The notes: generated by a model not told the origin, from the sequence alone. A DNA stretch of 64,000 nucleotides from Tenacibaculum sp. MAR_2010_89 (GCF_900105985.1 NZ_FNUB01000002.1:49950-113949), one strand, 5' to 3'; numbered from the stretch's first letter, positions 54,410-63,204 are shown. Numbers and translations: made by a program.

Positions 54410-55666
54410 TTAAATAGGTAAATAAATTTTAAAACAGCTTCCTACATTTCTTGTACTTTTAAAGGTAATGTTTCCTAAATGTTTTTCAATAATAATTTTG
54501 ACATAGTTTAGACCTAAACCATAACCTTTGGTGTTATGAATGTTTCCAGATTCAGCTCTGAAAAATTTTTCAAAAATGCGTTGTTGAGTTTCTTTACTCA
54601 TTCCAATACCTTTATCTTTAATTTCAATGAAAATGCCATCCTTTTCATTTTTTGTTGTAAGTATTATTTCAGGATAGTTTTTGGAATACTTTATAGCGTT
54701 TTCAATTAAATTATAAATTACATTTGTTAAATGAGTTTCATCAGCATTAATAAGGTATTGATTTGCATTTAGTTTTGATTTAAGACTACCTTCTTTTTCT
54801 TGAATTAATGGTTGAAAACTAGTAATTACATTATTAATAATGGTATGTAAATCAATAATTTTGAATGAAAGAGATTCCTCTTTTTTTTCTATAGTTGAAA
54901 TTTGTAAAACGGTATCAACGAGATTATGTAGCCTAGTGTTTTCATTATATATTATATCAGCATATTTTTTTAGCTTTTGATTATCCATATCATTTCTGTT
55001 TCTAATTGCATCAGAAGCAACTGAGATATTGGTTATAGGGGTTTTTAGTTCATGCGTCATGTTATTCACAAAATCCTTTTTCAGCATAGCTAGTTTTTTT
55101 TCTTTAATAATAGAAAGTATTATAAATGTAAAAACCGCTAATAGTATTAATAAACTAATGGAAGAGTATAACCATATTCCCATTGAATTTAATAAATGCG
55201 AAGTTTTGTTATTAATACGAATTTTGAAATCAAGGTTTTCTTTATCATCCATTCTTCCAATACAAGCAATACTTGGATCATCAAACAAGTTTGTTATAGT
55301 ATTTCCTAAAACAAGTTCTTGATTTTTAGCTTTTACAATAGAATAATCAAAATTTACATTTATATTTCTTAGTAAAAATTCTTTTCTAATGCAACTATCT
55401 AAAGTAGCTAAGTTATAATAACTGTTGGTTTTTATATAATATTCATTAGAGGCAGTTTTTGAAATCGGGGGAATTTTCGATAAATTGTTATTATCTAATA
55501 TTAGTAGTGTATTTGCAACATTTCTAAGAGCAATGTTTATTTTTTCATCAAACTGTCTTCCTTCTAAAGAAAAAGATTTTTTAAACCAATATACCTGAGT
55601 TATAAATAATCCAAATATAGTTAGCAACATTAAAGATAAAATAGTTCGTATTGTTTTTGATGACAT
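54410..55666 (-). CDS. Sensor histidine kinase (EnvZ-like)
   Basis: 418 residues: membrane helix at 7-27, a short periplasmic domain (about 28-160), a second helix (LYSSISLLILLAVFTFIILSI), HisKA with FVNNMTHELKTPITNIS (phospho-His near 202) and HATPase with VIYNLIENAIKYSKNYPEI, KGIGMSKETQQRIFEKFFR and GYGLGLNYVK. First gene of the two-component pair, divergent from the TonB-like gene. Confidence 0.95.
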   Translation of the reverse strand: MSSKTIRTILSLMLLTIFGLFITQVYWFKKSFSLEGRQFDEKINIALRNVANTLLILDNNNLSKIPPISKTASNEYYIKTNSYYNLATLDSCIRKEFLLRNINVNFDYSIVKAKNQELVLGNTITNLFDDPSIACIGRMDDKENLDFKIRINNKTSHLLNSMGIWLYSSISLLILLAVFTFIILSIIKEKKLAMLKKDFVNNMTHELKTPITNISVASDAIRNRNDMDNQKLKKYADIIYNENTRLHNLVDTVLQISTIEKKEESLSFKIIDLHTIINNVITSFQPLIQEKEGSLKSKLNANQYLINADETHLTNVIYNLIENAIKYSKNYPEIILTTKNEKDGIFIEIKDKGIGMSKETQQRIFEKFFRAESGNIHNTKGYGLGLNYVKIIIEKHLGNITFKSTRNVGSCFKIYLPI

Positions 55667-55705
55667 ATAACAAAGTTATATTAATTCTTGTTTGGTTACT
55701 TGTAA

Positions 55706-55758
55706 TTTACATTTCAATAACATTTTTTTACACTTCAATAACAACTATTTACAATTAG
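55706..55758 (+). promoter_or_regulatory. 21-bp-phased direct repeats, probable response-regulator operator
   Basis: TTTACATTTCAATAACA at 55706-55722, TTTACACTTCAATAACA at 55727-55743 (16 of 17 bases equal), and a partial TTTACAATTAG at 55748-55758. Starts are 21 bases apart each time, two helical turns, the spacing expected for an OmpR-type activator on one face of DNA. They lie 30-80 bases before the TAAATTTG element of the TonB-like gene. Confidence 0.65.
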
Positions 55759-55784
55759 TTTTTAAAATTGTAATTGGTTAGTAT

Positions 55785-55792
55785 TAAATTTG
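55785..55792 (+). promoter_or_regulatory. Minus-7 element of the TonB-like gene
   Basis: TAAATTTG, 16 bases before the ATG at 55809. No good minus-33 box; this fits a promoter that needs an activator. Confidence 0.55.
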
Positions 55793-55808
55793 TTAAGCAA
55801 TATAAAAT

Positions 55809-56609
55809 ATGTTTAGTATGAAAAATAAGGTTGTTGTTATTGGTTTTTTTATGACTGTTATGTTACTTGTAATCTATGGTTTTGTAAAAGATAACAAAGA
55901 TATAGTTACTTGCAAACCAATTGATAAAAGTTTATTTACGAACGATAATACATTTTTGAATGATTTTGTCGCTGAAAAAAGCTTAATGTACTCTGTTAAA
56001 GGAAAACATAAACGAACTATAACTAAAAAGAAAATAAAAGAAGCACATAGTGTTGGTGATTTAATAGCGTATTATCCATCAAGTTGGATTGTTAATTACA
56101 AGTCGGTTAAAATGGGGATAATAAAAAATGGAAAAGAAGTAAAAGAATTAGGAAAAAACAATGTGTTTACTGAAAAACAAATTAAATTAATTAATTCAGT
56201 AAACATATCAGATGTAGTTACAATAAAAGTAGATTATAAAACTAAAAACTCTGTAACAGAAGAATTAGAAAATAGTGAAATGATAATTAATATGGTAGTT
56301 GTGCCAGAAATAGAAGCCGCTTTTGATGGAGGTTATGACAAAATGATTACTTATCTAAGGGGGAATACTTCAATGAATATTCAAGCCTGTAATTTCCAAG
56401 CAAATAATGGAGCTGTTGTATGTTTTGCTATTAATGAAAATGGTAAAGCAATAAATGTTAATGTAAAAGAAACTTCAGGTAATTATGAAGTAGATAAAGA
56501 ATTAATCAATTTAATTAAAGCTATGCCTACTTGGAAACCAGCAAAAAACATAAAAGGAGAAGCTGTAATACAAGAATTTAAATTTACAATTCGTGATGGA
56601 ATGTGTTAA
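55809..56609 (+). CDS. TonB C-terminal-domain protein (energy-transducer-like)
   Basis: 266 residues: an N-terminal membrane helix (VVVIGFFMTVMLLVIYGFV), an unassigned middle part, and a C-terminal TonB-like domain (about 175-266) with FAINENGKAINVNVKETSGNYEVDKEL, INLIKAMPTWKPAKNIKG and FKFTIRDG. It has no Pro-rich spacer, unlike classical TonB. May link the proton-motive force to a receptor or act in sensing. Expression is probably controlled by the divergent two-component pair. An alternative start is the ATG three codons in. Confidence 0.8.
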   Translation: MFSMKNKVVVIGFFMTVMLLVIYGFVKDNKDIVTCKPIDKSLFTNDNTFLNDFVAEKSLMYSVKGKHKRTITKKKIKEAHSVGDLIAYYPSSWIVNYKSVKMGIIKNGKEVKELGKNNVFTEKQIKLINSVNISDVVTIKVDYKTKNSVTEELENSEMIINMVVVPEIEAAFDGGYDKMITYLRGNTSMNIQACNFQANNGAVVCFAINENGKAINVNVKETSGNYEVDKELINLIKAMPTWKPAKNIKGEAVIQEFKFTIRDGMC

Positions 56610-56627
56610 ATATCAATGAATTTTTAA

Positions 56628-57092
56628 TTAAATGACACTTATCAAAGTGTCATTTTTTATTTGTTTTATAACAAAAGAACTTTGAATATTAGATATGATT
56701 TCTAATTGTGACATTTCTTTCAAAACAAAATTTTGGTATTCATTCATATCTTTTAATATGATTTTTAAAAGAATATCAAAACTTCCAGCTATGTATGAAA
56801 CTTCAAGAATTTTAGATATAGAATTAACATAGTCTTCAAATTTTTTAAATGCATTGTCTTCATGTTGTACTAATGTAACTTGACAATAAACAATTAAATT
56901 TTTCCCAAGTAATTCAGGATTAACTATTGCAACATATTTTTCTATAATTCCACTAGCTTCAATTTTTTTTATTCGCTCATGAGTTGGAGTAATGGAAAGG
57001 TTTATTTTTTGAGAAAGTTGTTTTATAGATTGTTTTCCATCTTTTTGTAACTCCTCTATTATTTTTAAGTCTATAGGATCTAAGTGAATCAT
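56628..57092 (-). CDS. Lrp/AsnC-family transcriptional regulator
   Basis: 154 residues from the ATG at 57092 (MIHLDPIDLKIIEEL); a TTG at 57131 would add 13 non-family residues. N-terminal helix-turn-helix (QSIKQLSQKINLSITPTHERIKKIEASGIIEKY) and C-terminal RAM (amino-acid-binding) domain with SFDILLKIILKDM. Divergent from histidine decarboxylase, so control of that gene by histidine or a related amino acid is plausible. Confidence 0.92.
   Translation of the reverse strand: MIHLDPIDLKIIEELQKDGKQSIKQLSQKINLSITPTHERIKKIEASGIIEKYVAIVNPELLGKNLIVYCQVTLVQHEDNAFKKFEDYVNSISKILEVSYIAGSFDILLKIILKDMNEYQNFVLKEMSQLEIISNIQSSFVIKQIKNDTLISVI
56631..56654 (+). terminator. Terminator of the TonB-like gene inside the AsnC-type gene
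   Basis: 10-bp stem AATGACACTT/AAGTGTCATT with a 4-base loop, then TTTT. It overlaps the last codons of the convergent regulator gene. Confidence 0.8.
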
Positions 57093-57192
57093 AGAATTTT
57101 TTTTTATATAAGCAGATATAATAGATCTCAAAAGTAGTTATTTTCTTTTAAATAAATAATTATTGGTAAAAATTACTTATAAAACTATTAGG

Positions 57193-57224
57193 TTGTGGTT
57201 TATTATTCTTTGTTTGTACTTTTG
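57193..57224 (+). promoter_or_regulatory. Promoter of histidine decarboxylase
   Basis: TTG at 57193-57195, 21-base spacer, TACTTTTG at 57217-57224. Start would be about 57231, 12 bases before the ATG. Confidence 0.6.
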
Positions 57225-57242
57225 TATTAGAAATTAATAAAG

Positions 57243-58367
57243 ATGAAGGGTTTAGAAAATATATATAAGAGAATTAAGGATAGTTCTGATAAATTTTTAG
57301 GGTATCCATTAGCAAAGGATTTTACATTTAGTGAATTTGCACCATTTTTAGACCTTTGTATAAACAACGTTGGAGACCCAGAAGCTAAGTCTACATTAAC
57401 AATTGACACGAAAGAAGTAGAGAAAAAATGTATTTCGTTCTTCGCAGATATATTATCTACAACAGTAAATGATGTTTGGGGGTATGTTACTAATGGAGGT
57501 ACAGAAGGTAATTTGTATGGTTTATATCTAGCTAGGGAGTGTTATCCAGATGCCGTTGTTTACTATAGTGAATCTACACATTATAGCGTAAAGAAAAATC
57601 TTCACTTATTAAACATGAGAAACATTGTTGTTAGAAGTCAAGAGAACGGTGAAATTGATTACGAAGATTTAGAACAGATTTTAACTATTCATAGAGATAA
57701 ACCAGCAGTTTTTTTCTTGAATGTTGGAACAACTATGACAGAAGCTGTAGATGATTTAGAAAAAATAAAAACAATAATAAAAAAATACGCAATTAAAGAT
57801 TATTATATTCATTGTGATGCAGCATTTTTAGGAACAATAGCCCCATTTGTTGAGCCAAAACCTAAGTTTGATTTTTCTGAAGGTGTAGATAGTATTTCTA
57901 TTTCTGGGCATAAATTTATTGGAGGGCCAATTCCATGTGGAATAGTAATGTGTAAAAGAGCTCATAGAAACAGGGTAGCAAACTCCATATCTTATGTAGG
58001 TACTTTAGACACAACTATTACAGGGTCAAGAAATGGATTAACACCATTATTTTTATGGTCATTTATTGAAAAACATGGTAAAGACGGATTAAAAAGAAGG
58101 GTATGTGAATCACAAGAACTAGCAGCATACACCGAACGAAAATTAAATGAAATAGGAGTTAATGCTTGGAGAAATAAAGAAGCACTAACAGTTGTTTTTG
58201 ATAAGCCATCTAAAAAAGTGTGTGAAAAATATCAATTAGCATCAGAGGAAGCAATAGCTCACATTATATGTGTACCAGGTATTAAAAAGGAACGAATAGA
58301 TTCATTACTTTTTGATTTGGAAAATGAGAAGAAAGAAAAAGAAAATTTAGTTTTACTAGAAGTTTAA
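57243..58367 (+). CDS. hdc: Pyridoxal-phosphate-dependent histidine decarboxylase
   Basis: 374 residues. PLP-dependent group II decarboxylase fold: GYVTNGGTEGNLYGLYLARE, STHYSVKKNLHLL, the His-Asp-Ala HCDAAFLGTIAP motif, and the Schiff-base Lys in SISGHKFIGGPIPCGI (Lys224). The GSRNGLTPLFLW stretch is close to bacterial histidine decarboxylases (histamine-forming). Product is probably histamine; histidine specificity is inferred from the family. Divergent from the AsnC-type regulator, with its own terminator. Confidence 0.88.
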   Translation: MKGLENIYKRIKDSSDKFLGYPLAKDFTFSEFAPFLDLCINNVGDPEAKSTLTIDTKEVEKKCISFFADILSTTVNDVWGYVTNGGTEGNLYGLYLARECYPDAVVYYSESTHYSVKKNLHLLNMRNIVVRSQENGEIDYEDLEQILTIHRDKPAVFFLNVGTTMTEAVDDLEKIKTIIKKYAIKDYYIHCDAAFLGTIAPFVEPKPKFDFSEGVDSISISGHKFIGGPIPCGIVMCKRAHRNRVANSISYVGTLDTTITGSRNGLTPLFLWSFIEKHGKDGLKRRVCESQELAAYTERKLNEIGVNAWRNKEALTVVFDKPSKKVCEKYQLASEEAIAHIICVPGIKKERIDSLLFDLENEKKEKENLVLLEV

Positions 58368-58369
58368 AT

Positions 58370-58401
58370 AAAAGGCCTCAAATTTAATTTGAGGCCTTTT
58401 T
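58370..58401. terminator. Bidirectional terminator after histidine decarboxylase
   Basis: 15-bp stem AAAAGGCCTCAAATT/AATTTGAGGCCTTTT with almost no loop and T/A tracts on both sides; it sits between the convergent hdc and coiled-coil membrane protein genes. Confidence 0.9.
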
Positions 58402-58416
58402 TGAGTTTATTTTTAA

Positions 58417-59001
58417 TTAAACACCACGCTGTTTATTAATTTCATCTTGTAGTTTCCTTCTCAATTGTTGTTCTTTCTCAATTGATTTTTTCTTGTATTG
58501 CTCAAATTCTTGTTCAATTTCATCAAATGAACTGCGAGTCTCTTTGGTTAAGATATTACTGTTTTTAAATCGATATATAAAATACACTAATAAACTTAGT
58601 ATTGTGAAAATAATAATCCAAACAATTAGGTTGTAATTTGATTTTGTTAAGTTAATACCTATAAAAGAAATTTGATCTTCTTTTTCTGAAGATTCAGTTA
58701 AGTTATTCTTTAGAGAGGTAATCTGATTTTCTAAGCTTGTAAGTTTTTTGTTTTGATTGTTTATTAAATCTTGTTTTGAAACAATTGTCGATTTAAGATT
58801 TTTAATAGTATCTACAGTCCTTCTTTGTAAAGCATTGAATAAAGTCTTTTCTATAACTTTATATTTTTGATAACTACCCGACTTTTTATATAGAGTTTCA
58901 AATTGTTTTTTAATCGAGTTATTCGTAGAGTTTTGAGATGAATTTTGGCTAACAGCTACATTCGTTAAAGTAAAAAATAATATGACTTTTAAAAATTTCA
59001 T
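58417..59001 (-). CDS. Signal-peptide, coiled-coil, single-helix membrane protein, unknown function
   Basis: 194 residues: signal peptide (MKFLKVILFFTLTNVAVS), a heptad-rich coiled coil (about 55-110: KQDLINNQNKKLTSLENQI), a membrane helix near 127-147 (YNLIVWIIIFTILSLLVYFI), and a charged cytoplasmic tail with further coiled-coil character (KKKSIEKEQQLRRKLQDEI). Similar proteins are sometimes annotated as tRNA methyltransferase-like; nothing in the sequence supports that. Not recognised. Confidence 0.75.
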   Translation of the reverse strand: MKFLKVILFFTLTNVAVSQNSSQNSTNNSIKKQFETLYKKSGSYQKYKVIEKTLFNALQRRTVDTIKNLKSTIVSKQDLINNQNKKLTSLENQITSLKNNLTESSEKEDQISFIGINLTKSNYNLIVWIIIFTILSLLVYFIYRFKNSNILTKETRSSFDEIEQEFEQYKKKSIEKEQQLRRKLQDEINKQRGV

Positions 59002-59041
59002 AAAAAGTTTTTTAAGTATAAAGTATAATTTAATGGTTTAA

Positions 59042-59070
59042 AAAAACCCAAACGTAAAGTTTGGGTTTTT
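59042..59070 (-). terminator. Terminator of the thrS-infC-rpmI-rplT operon
   Basis: 12-bp stem AAAAACCCAAAC/GTTTGGGTTTTT, 5-base loop, then T residues on the reverse strand, 22 bases past the rplT stop. Confidence 0.85.
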
Positions 59071-59092
59071 AGTATAAGCAAGTTTATGAAAC

Positions 59093-59437
59093 TTATTTTA
59101 TTTTCTCTACAATGGCCTTGAAAGCTTCTGGGTTGTTCATAGCTAAATCAGCTAAAACCTTACGGTTTAACTCAATTTCATTAGCTTTTACTTTACCCAT
59201 AAACTGTGAGTAAGACATTCCGAACTGACGAGCTCCAGCGTTAATACGTTGAATCCATAATGAACGGAAGTTTCTCTTATTGTTTTTACGGTCTCTGTAA
59301 GAATATAACATTCCCTTTTCAACCGCATTTTTTGCTACTGTATAAACGTTCTTTCTACGTCCAAAGTAACCTTTTGCTTGCTTCAAGATTTTTTTTCTTC
59401 TATTTCTTGAAGCTACTGAATTTACTGATCTTGGCAT
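59093..59437 (-). CDS. rplT: 50S ribosomal protein L20
   Basis: 114 residues, very basic. [26 protein letters not shown] and [20 protein letters not shown] are diagnostic. Assembly-initiating protein of the large subunit; also a translational repressor of its operon in other bacteria. Last gene of the operon. Confidence 0.97.
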   Translation of the reverse strand: MPRSVNSVASRNRRKKILKQAKGYFGRRKNVYTVAKNAVEKGMLYSYRDRKNNKRNFRSLWIQRINAGARQFGMSYSQFMGKVKANEIELNRKVLADLAMNNPEAFKAIVEKIK

Positions 59438-59529
59438 AATTCAAATTGTTTTTTTGTAGTAGGCGACTTATTTAAAAGTACTTTTTTGAGCCTAACTCCA
59501 TGGTTAATAATTTACTACCTTGCTAACAA
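59438..59529 (-). promoter_or_regulatory. Structured spacer between rpmI and rplT
   Basis: 92 bases. On the reverse strand GTAGTA near its start can pair with TACTAC near its end, enclosing a GAG-GTTAG-GCTC-like and an AAGTACTT palindrome. A long-range helix here could be an L20 operator, by analogy with L20 leaders, but the match is not verified. Confidence 0.35.
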
Positions 59530-59727
59530 TTATTTTAAAACTAATTGTTGCTTAATGTTAGCTTCATCAGACTTGTGTACTAATGCAGCATGTGTTAATG
59601 CAAGCTTACGTTTTTTAGACTTCTTTGTTAAGATGTGACTCTTAAACGCGTGCTTTCTTTTGATTTTCCCAGAACCAGTTAACTTGAAACGTTTCTTGGC
59701 ACTAGATTTTGTTTTAATTTTAGGCAT
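59530..59727 (-). CDS. rpmI: 50S ribosomal protein L35
   Basis: 65 residues, very basic: [32 protein letters not shown] is diagnostic. Normal length. Between infC and rplT as in most bacteria. Confidence 0.96.
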   Translation of the reverse strand: MPKIKTKSSAKKRFKLTGSGKIKRKHAFKSHILTKKSKKRKLALTHAALVHKSDEANIKQQLVLK

Positions 59728-59763
59728 CTTTTGTTTTGCGTTTTATCTTGCTTATAACTTTCT

Positions 59764-60324
59764 TTATTTCGTTTTCTTAGGAGCAATAAACATAATCATA
59801 CGTTTACCTTCAAGTTTTGGCATTTGCTCAACCTTTCCATACTCTTCAAGCTCTTGTGCTAATTTTAATAATAAAATTTGCCCTTGCTCTTTAAACACGA
59901 TAGAACGTCCCTTGAAAAACACGAATGCTTTTAGTTTTGCTCCATCTTGTAAAAATTTTATAGCATGCTTCTTTTTAAACTCATAATCATGTTCATCTGT
60001 TTGAGGTCCAAAACGAATTTCCTTAACAGTAACTTTCGTTGCTTTTGATTTTAAGGCTTTTTCACGTTTTTTCTGCTCATACAAATACTTCTTGTAATCA
60101 ATAACCTTACAAACAGGAGGTACAGCTTTAGGTGAAATTTCAACTAAATCTAACTCTTGTTCTTTAGCAATTTCTTTTGCTTTTGCTAAAGGGTACACAC
60201 CTACTTCAATGTTATCGCCTACTAGACGAACTTCCTCAACATACCTAATTTTTTCATTAATTCTATGTTGATCTTCTTTAATTACTCTGAGCGGTCTACG
60301 TCCGCCTCTTCTTCTAATTGCTAT
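59764..60324 (-). CDS. infC: Translation initiation factor IF-3, ATA start codon
   Basis: 186 residues when read from ATA at 60324-60322. The next codons read [18 protein letters not shown], then [23 protein letters not shown], joining the classical IF-3 N-domain to the C-domain ([26 protein letters not shown]). An in-frame TAA lies one codon upstream of the ATA (60328-60330), and no ATG, GTG or TTG precedes RINEK, so ATA (or a rarer neighbour) must serve. infC in E. coli starts at AUU as part of autoregulation, and this is the same logic. Prevents premature subunit joining; monitors start-codon choice. Confidence 0.93.
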   Translation of the reverse strand: MAIRRRGGRRPLRVIKEDQHRINEKIRYVEEVRLVGDNIEVGVYPLAKAKEIAKEQELDLVEISPKAVPPVCKVIDYKKYLYEQKKREKALKSKATKVTVKEIRFGPQTDEHDYEFKKKHAIKFLQDGAKLKAFVFFKGRSIVFKEQGQILLLKLAQELEEYGKVEQMPKLEGKRMIMFIAPKKTK

Positions 60325-60352
60325 GACTTATAAATTTAAAATTACTATCTAA

Positions 60353-62299
60353 TTATTTTCCAAAAGGGACTAAGGTTTTGCTAACTTCTTTATTAATTAA
60401 AGAGGTAAACTCTTCAATTGTAAAGACGCCTAAGTCTCCTTCACCATGTTTCCTTACAGAAACCGTACCATCCTTTTGTTCATTTTCACCAACAATAACC
60501 ATAAAAGGTATTTTGCTTACTTCCGCATCACGAATTTTTCTACCCGTTTTCTCATTTCGATCATCTATCAGGGCGCGAATTTCGGAATTTTCTAACAAAT
60601 CTAAAACTTTTTCTGAATAATTTTGGTATTTCTCACTGATAGGCAGTATAATAACTTGCTCAGGAGTTAACCAAAGAGGGAAGTTTCCTCCCGTATGCTC
60701 TAGTAAAACAGCAATAAAACGTTCCATTGATCCAAATGGAGCTCTATGTATCATTACTGGTCTGTGTAATTGATTATCTGCTCCTTTATAATTTAAATCA
60801 AAGCGTTCAGGTAAATTATAGTCAACTTGAATAGTTCCTAATTGCCATTTTCTTCCTAAAGCATCTTTCACCATAAAGTCTAATTTAGGTCCATAAAAAG
60901 CAGCTTCACCTTCTTCAATAACATAATCTAAACCTTTATCTTTTGCAGCATTAATAATTGCTTGTTCAGCTTTTTCCCAATTATCAACAGAACCTATATA
61001 TTTATCAGGGTTCGCCATATCTCTAATAGAAACTTGGGCTGTAAACTTTTCAAAACCTAATGAGCCAAAAACATATAATACTAAATCAATAACGTTCTTA
61101 AACTCTTCATCTAATTGATCAGGTGTACAAAATATATGAGCATCGTCTTGAGTAAACCCTCTTACACGAGTCAATCCATGTAATTCACCACTTTGTTCAT
61201 ATCTGTATACAGTACCAAACTCAGCAAAACGCTTAGGTAAGTCTTTGTACGAATAAGGTTTATGGTTGTAAACTTCACAATGATGAGGGCAGTTCATAGG
61301 TTTTAATAAGAACTCTTCATCTTGTTTTGGAGTGGTAATTGGTTGAAAACTGTCTTCTCCGTATTTAGCATAATGACCAGAAGTAACATATAATTCTTTC
61401 TGACCAATATGAGGAGTCATTACCATTTCATAACCCGCTTTTTTTTGTGCTTTCTTTAAAAAGTCTTCTAATCTATTTCTTAAGGCAGCACCTTTTGGTA
61501 ACCATAAAGGCAATCCCTGACCAACTCTTTGAGAAAAAGTAAATAATTCTAATTCTTTACCAAGTTTTCTGTGGTCACGTTTCTTCGCTTCCTCTAATAA
61601 CTCTAAGTATTCTTTTAATTGTTTTTGTTTAGGAAATGATATTCCATAAACACGAGTTAACTGATTATTTTTCTCATCACCACGCCAGTATGCACCAGCA
61701 ACACTCATTATTTTTATAGCTTTTATAATCCCAGTATTTGGAATGTGTCCACCTCTACATAAATCTGTAAAGTCGCTATGATCACAAAAAGTAATCTCTC
61801 CATCTTCTAATCCTTCAATCAACTCTACTTTATATTGATTGCCTTGTTCTTTATAATAAGAAAGTGCGTCAGCTTTTGAAATTGAACGTAATTTAAATTC
61901 AGCTTTTTCTCTTGCTCGCTCTAAAAACTTCTTCTCTATTTTTTCAAAATCTTTCTCAGAAATAGAGTCCTCTCCAAAATCTACATCATAATAAAAACCA
62001 CTTTCTATAGCTGGTCCAATAGTTAGTTTTGAATTTGGATAAAAATCTAAAATAGCTTGTGCTAATACATGGGCAGATGAATGCCAAAAAGCATTTTTTC
62101 CTTCATCATCATTAAATGTATACAATACCAAAGAACCATCAGTGGTTAAAGGGGTGGTGGTTTCAACTGTTTTTCCGTTAAAACTAGCAGAAATAACATT
62201 TCTTGCTAACCCTTCACTAATACTTTTAGCAACATCCATTGCTGTACTATTTACTTCAAATTCTTTAACGCTTCCGTCAGGTAATGTAATTTTAATCAT
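60353..62299 (-). CDS. thrS: Threonyl-tRNA synthetase
   Basis: 648 residues from the ATG at 62299 ([14 protein letters not shown]); a longer frame from 62359 carries a non-family leader. Order: TGS domain, editing domain ([12 protein letters not shown] with the HxxxH zinc/editing motif), class II catalytic core with [10 protein letters not shown] and [27 protein letters not shown], then anticodon-binding domain ([18 protein letters not shown]). Charges tRNA-Thr. First gene of thrS-infC-rpmI-rplT; 28 bases separate its stop from the infC start. Confidence 0.97.
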   Translation of the reverse strand: MIKITLPDGSVKEFEVNSTAMDVAKSISEGLARNVISASFNGKTVETTTPLTTDGSLVLYTFNDDEGKNAFWHSSAHVLAQAILDFYPNSKLTIGPAIESGFYYDVDFGEDSISEKDFEKIEKKFLERAREKAEFKLRSISKADALSYYKEQGNQYKVELIEGLEDGEITFCDHSDFTDLCRGGHIPNTGIIKAIKIMSVAGAYWRGDEKNNQLTRVYGISFPKQKQLKEYLELLEEAKKRDHRKLGKELELFTFSQRVGQGLPLWLPKGAALRNRLEDFLKKAQKKAGYEMVMTPHIGQKELYVTSGHYAKYGEDSFQPITTPKQDEEFLLKPMNCPHHCEVYNHKPYSYKDLPKRFAEFGTVYRYEQSGELHGLTRVRGFTQDDAHIFCTPDQLDEEFKNVIDLVLYVFGSLGFEKFTAQVSIRDMANPDKYIGSVDNWEKAEQAIINAAKDKGLDYVIEEGEAAFYGPKLDFMVKDALGRKWQLGTIQVDYNLPERFDLNYKGADNQLHRPVMIHRAPFGSMERFIAVLLEHTGGNFPLWLTPEQVIILPISEKYQNYSEKVLDLLENSEIRALIDDRNEKTGRKIRDAEVSKIPFMVIVGENEQKDGTVSVRKHGEGDLGVFTIEEFTSLINKEVSKTLVPFGK

Positions 62300-62444
62300 T
62301 ATTTTATATATATAATTATTGCTAAATCCTCTTACAAGTGAAGATTTTTGGAAATGCAAAGATATTGTAAAACCCGATTTTGTACAATATAATGTGTGTA
62401 TTTTAAATTAATTTAATCAGTAAGTTGTTTTCTTAGCTTAAAAC

Positions 62445-62585
62445 ATGATCTGTTTTAGGTGGAATAGACAGTTGTATATAGGTCTAGCTTTAGTAAAAAA
62501 GATCATAGAGCGAAATGGTGGTAGAATCTGGGTAGAGAGTTCTTTAGGAAAAGGCACTACATTTTACATAACAATACAAGAATAA
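62445..62585 (+). pseudogene. Remnant of a sensor histidine kinase (C-terminal ATPase end)
   Basis: A 46-codon frame ending TAA. After a non-family lead-in, the sequence reads [32 protein letters not shown], the G2 box and end of an HATPase_c kinase domain. Nothing of the kinase is left upstream, so this is a decayed fragment beside the rRNA operon. Confidence 0.75.
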
Positions 62586-62613
62586 TAAATCAGGTTTACT
62601 ATATATATGTATA

Positions 62614-62735
62614 GGGTGTTCCGTTAGAAAAAGCTAACGTCGGGCTTTTTGCGCTCGCTTTTTGTTTTAAAAAAGGAACAAAAGAGCTCAAACACCTGCT
62701 TCAATCCCTAACACAGGTGCATTATAACTAATAGT
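62614..62735. repeat. GC-rich palindrome-bearing intergenic element
   Basis: Contains CGTTAG/CTAACG (62628-62641) and CACCTG/CAGGTG (62693-62719) hairpins, a GCGCTCGC core and AAGAGCTC. GC content is well above the surroundings. It looks like an interspersed repeat element; copy number in the genome is not known. Confidence 0.4.
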
Positions 62736-62931
62736 TAGAGTAAATAAGAAGTTTGCTTTTGGGATAAAAGCTGAAGAATGGAGAACAATTATATATGTAT
62801 AGAGTTATATAATGTATAGGTATTACTAGAAGAAAAGAGTATTTATAATAAACTTCAAAAAAACTTTTTGGTTTAAAAGCTTAGCAGGTAGTTGATTAAG
62901 GAAATCTTTAAAAATAACTTCAAAAAAGTCA

Positions 62932-62961
62932 TTGTCATGTTAGAAAAGGGATCTATATTTG
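62932..62961 (+). promoter_or_regulatory. rRNA promoter P1
   Basis: TTG at 62932-62934, 19-base spacer, TATATTTG at 62954-62961, then CACCCGC. Preceded by AACTTCAAAAAAGTC (62916-62930), a module shared with P3. Confidence 0.7.
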
Positions 62962-63063
62962 CACCCGCAAACGGATAAGCGTAGAGTTTAAAAGTAAGCA
63001 AAGTTCATTAAGATAGGGTTATTAAGGTATTAAGAGAGGGTTAAAAAATAAGTAAAAAAAAGC

Positions 63064-63095
63064 TTGTTTAAAACAAATGAAAGTGAGTATCTTTG
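63064..63095 (+). promoter_or_regulatory. rRNA promoter P2
   Basis: TTG at 63064-63066, 21-base spacer, TATCTTTG at 63088-63095, then CAGTCCG. Confidence 0.6.
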
Positions 63096-63163
63096 CAGTC
63101 CGAATTTTAGGGGATAGTTCATTGATTTATGGAATTTACAAATTAAAAAAAACTTCAAAAAAG

Positions 63164-63196
63164 TTTTTGTCAGATTAAAAATAGTTTGTAGGTTTG
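63164..63196 (+). promoter_or_regulatory. rRNA promoter P3
   Basis: TTTTTG at 63164-63169, 19-base spacer, TAGGTTTG at 63189-63196, then CATCCGC. Preceded by AACTTCAAAAAAGTT (63151-63165), as in P1. Confidence 0.75.
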
Positions 63197-63204
63197 CATC
63201 CGCT

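Noticed and set aside
58417..59001. tRNA (guanine-N1)-methyltransferase
   Set aside because: No methyltransferase motifs; only signal peptide, coiled coil and one membrane helix.
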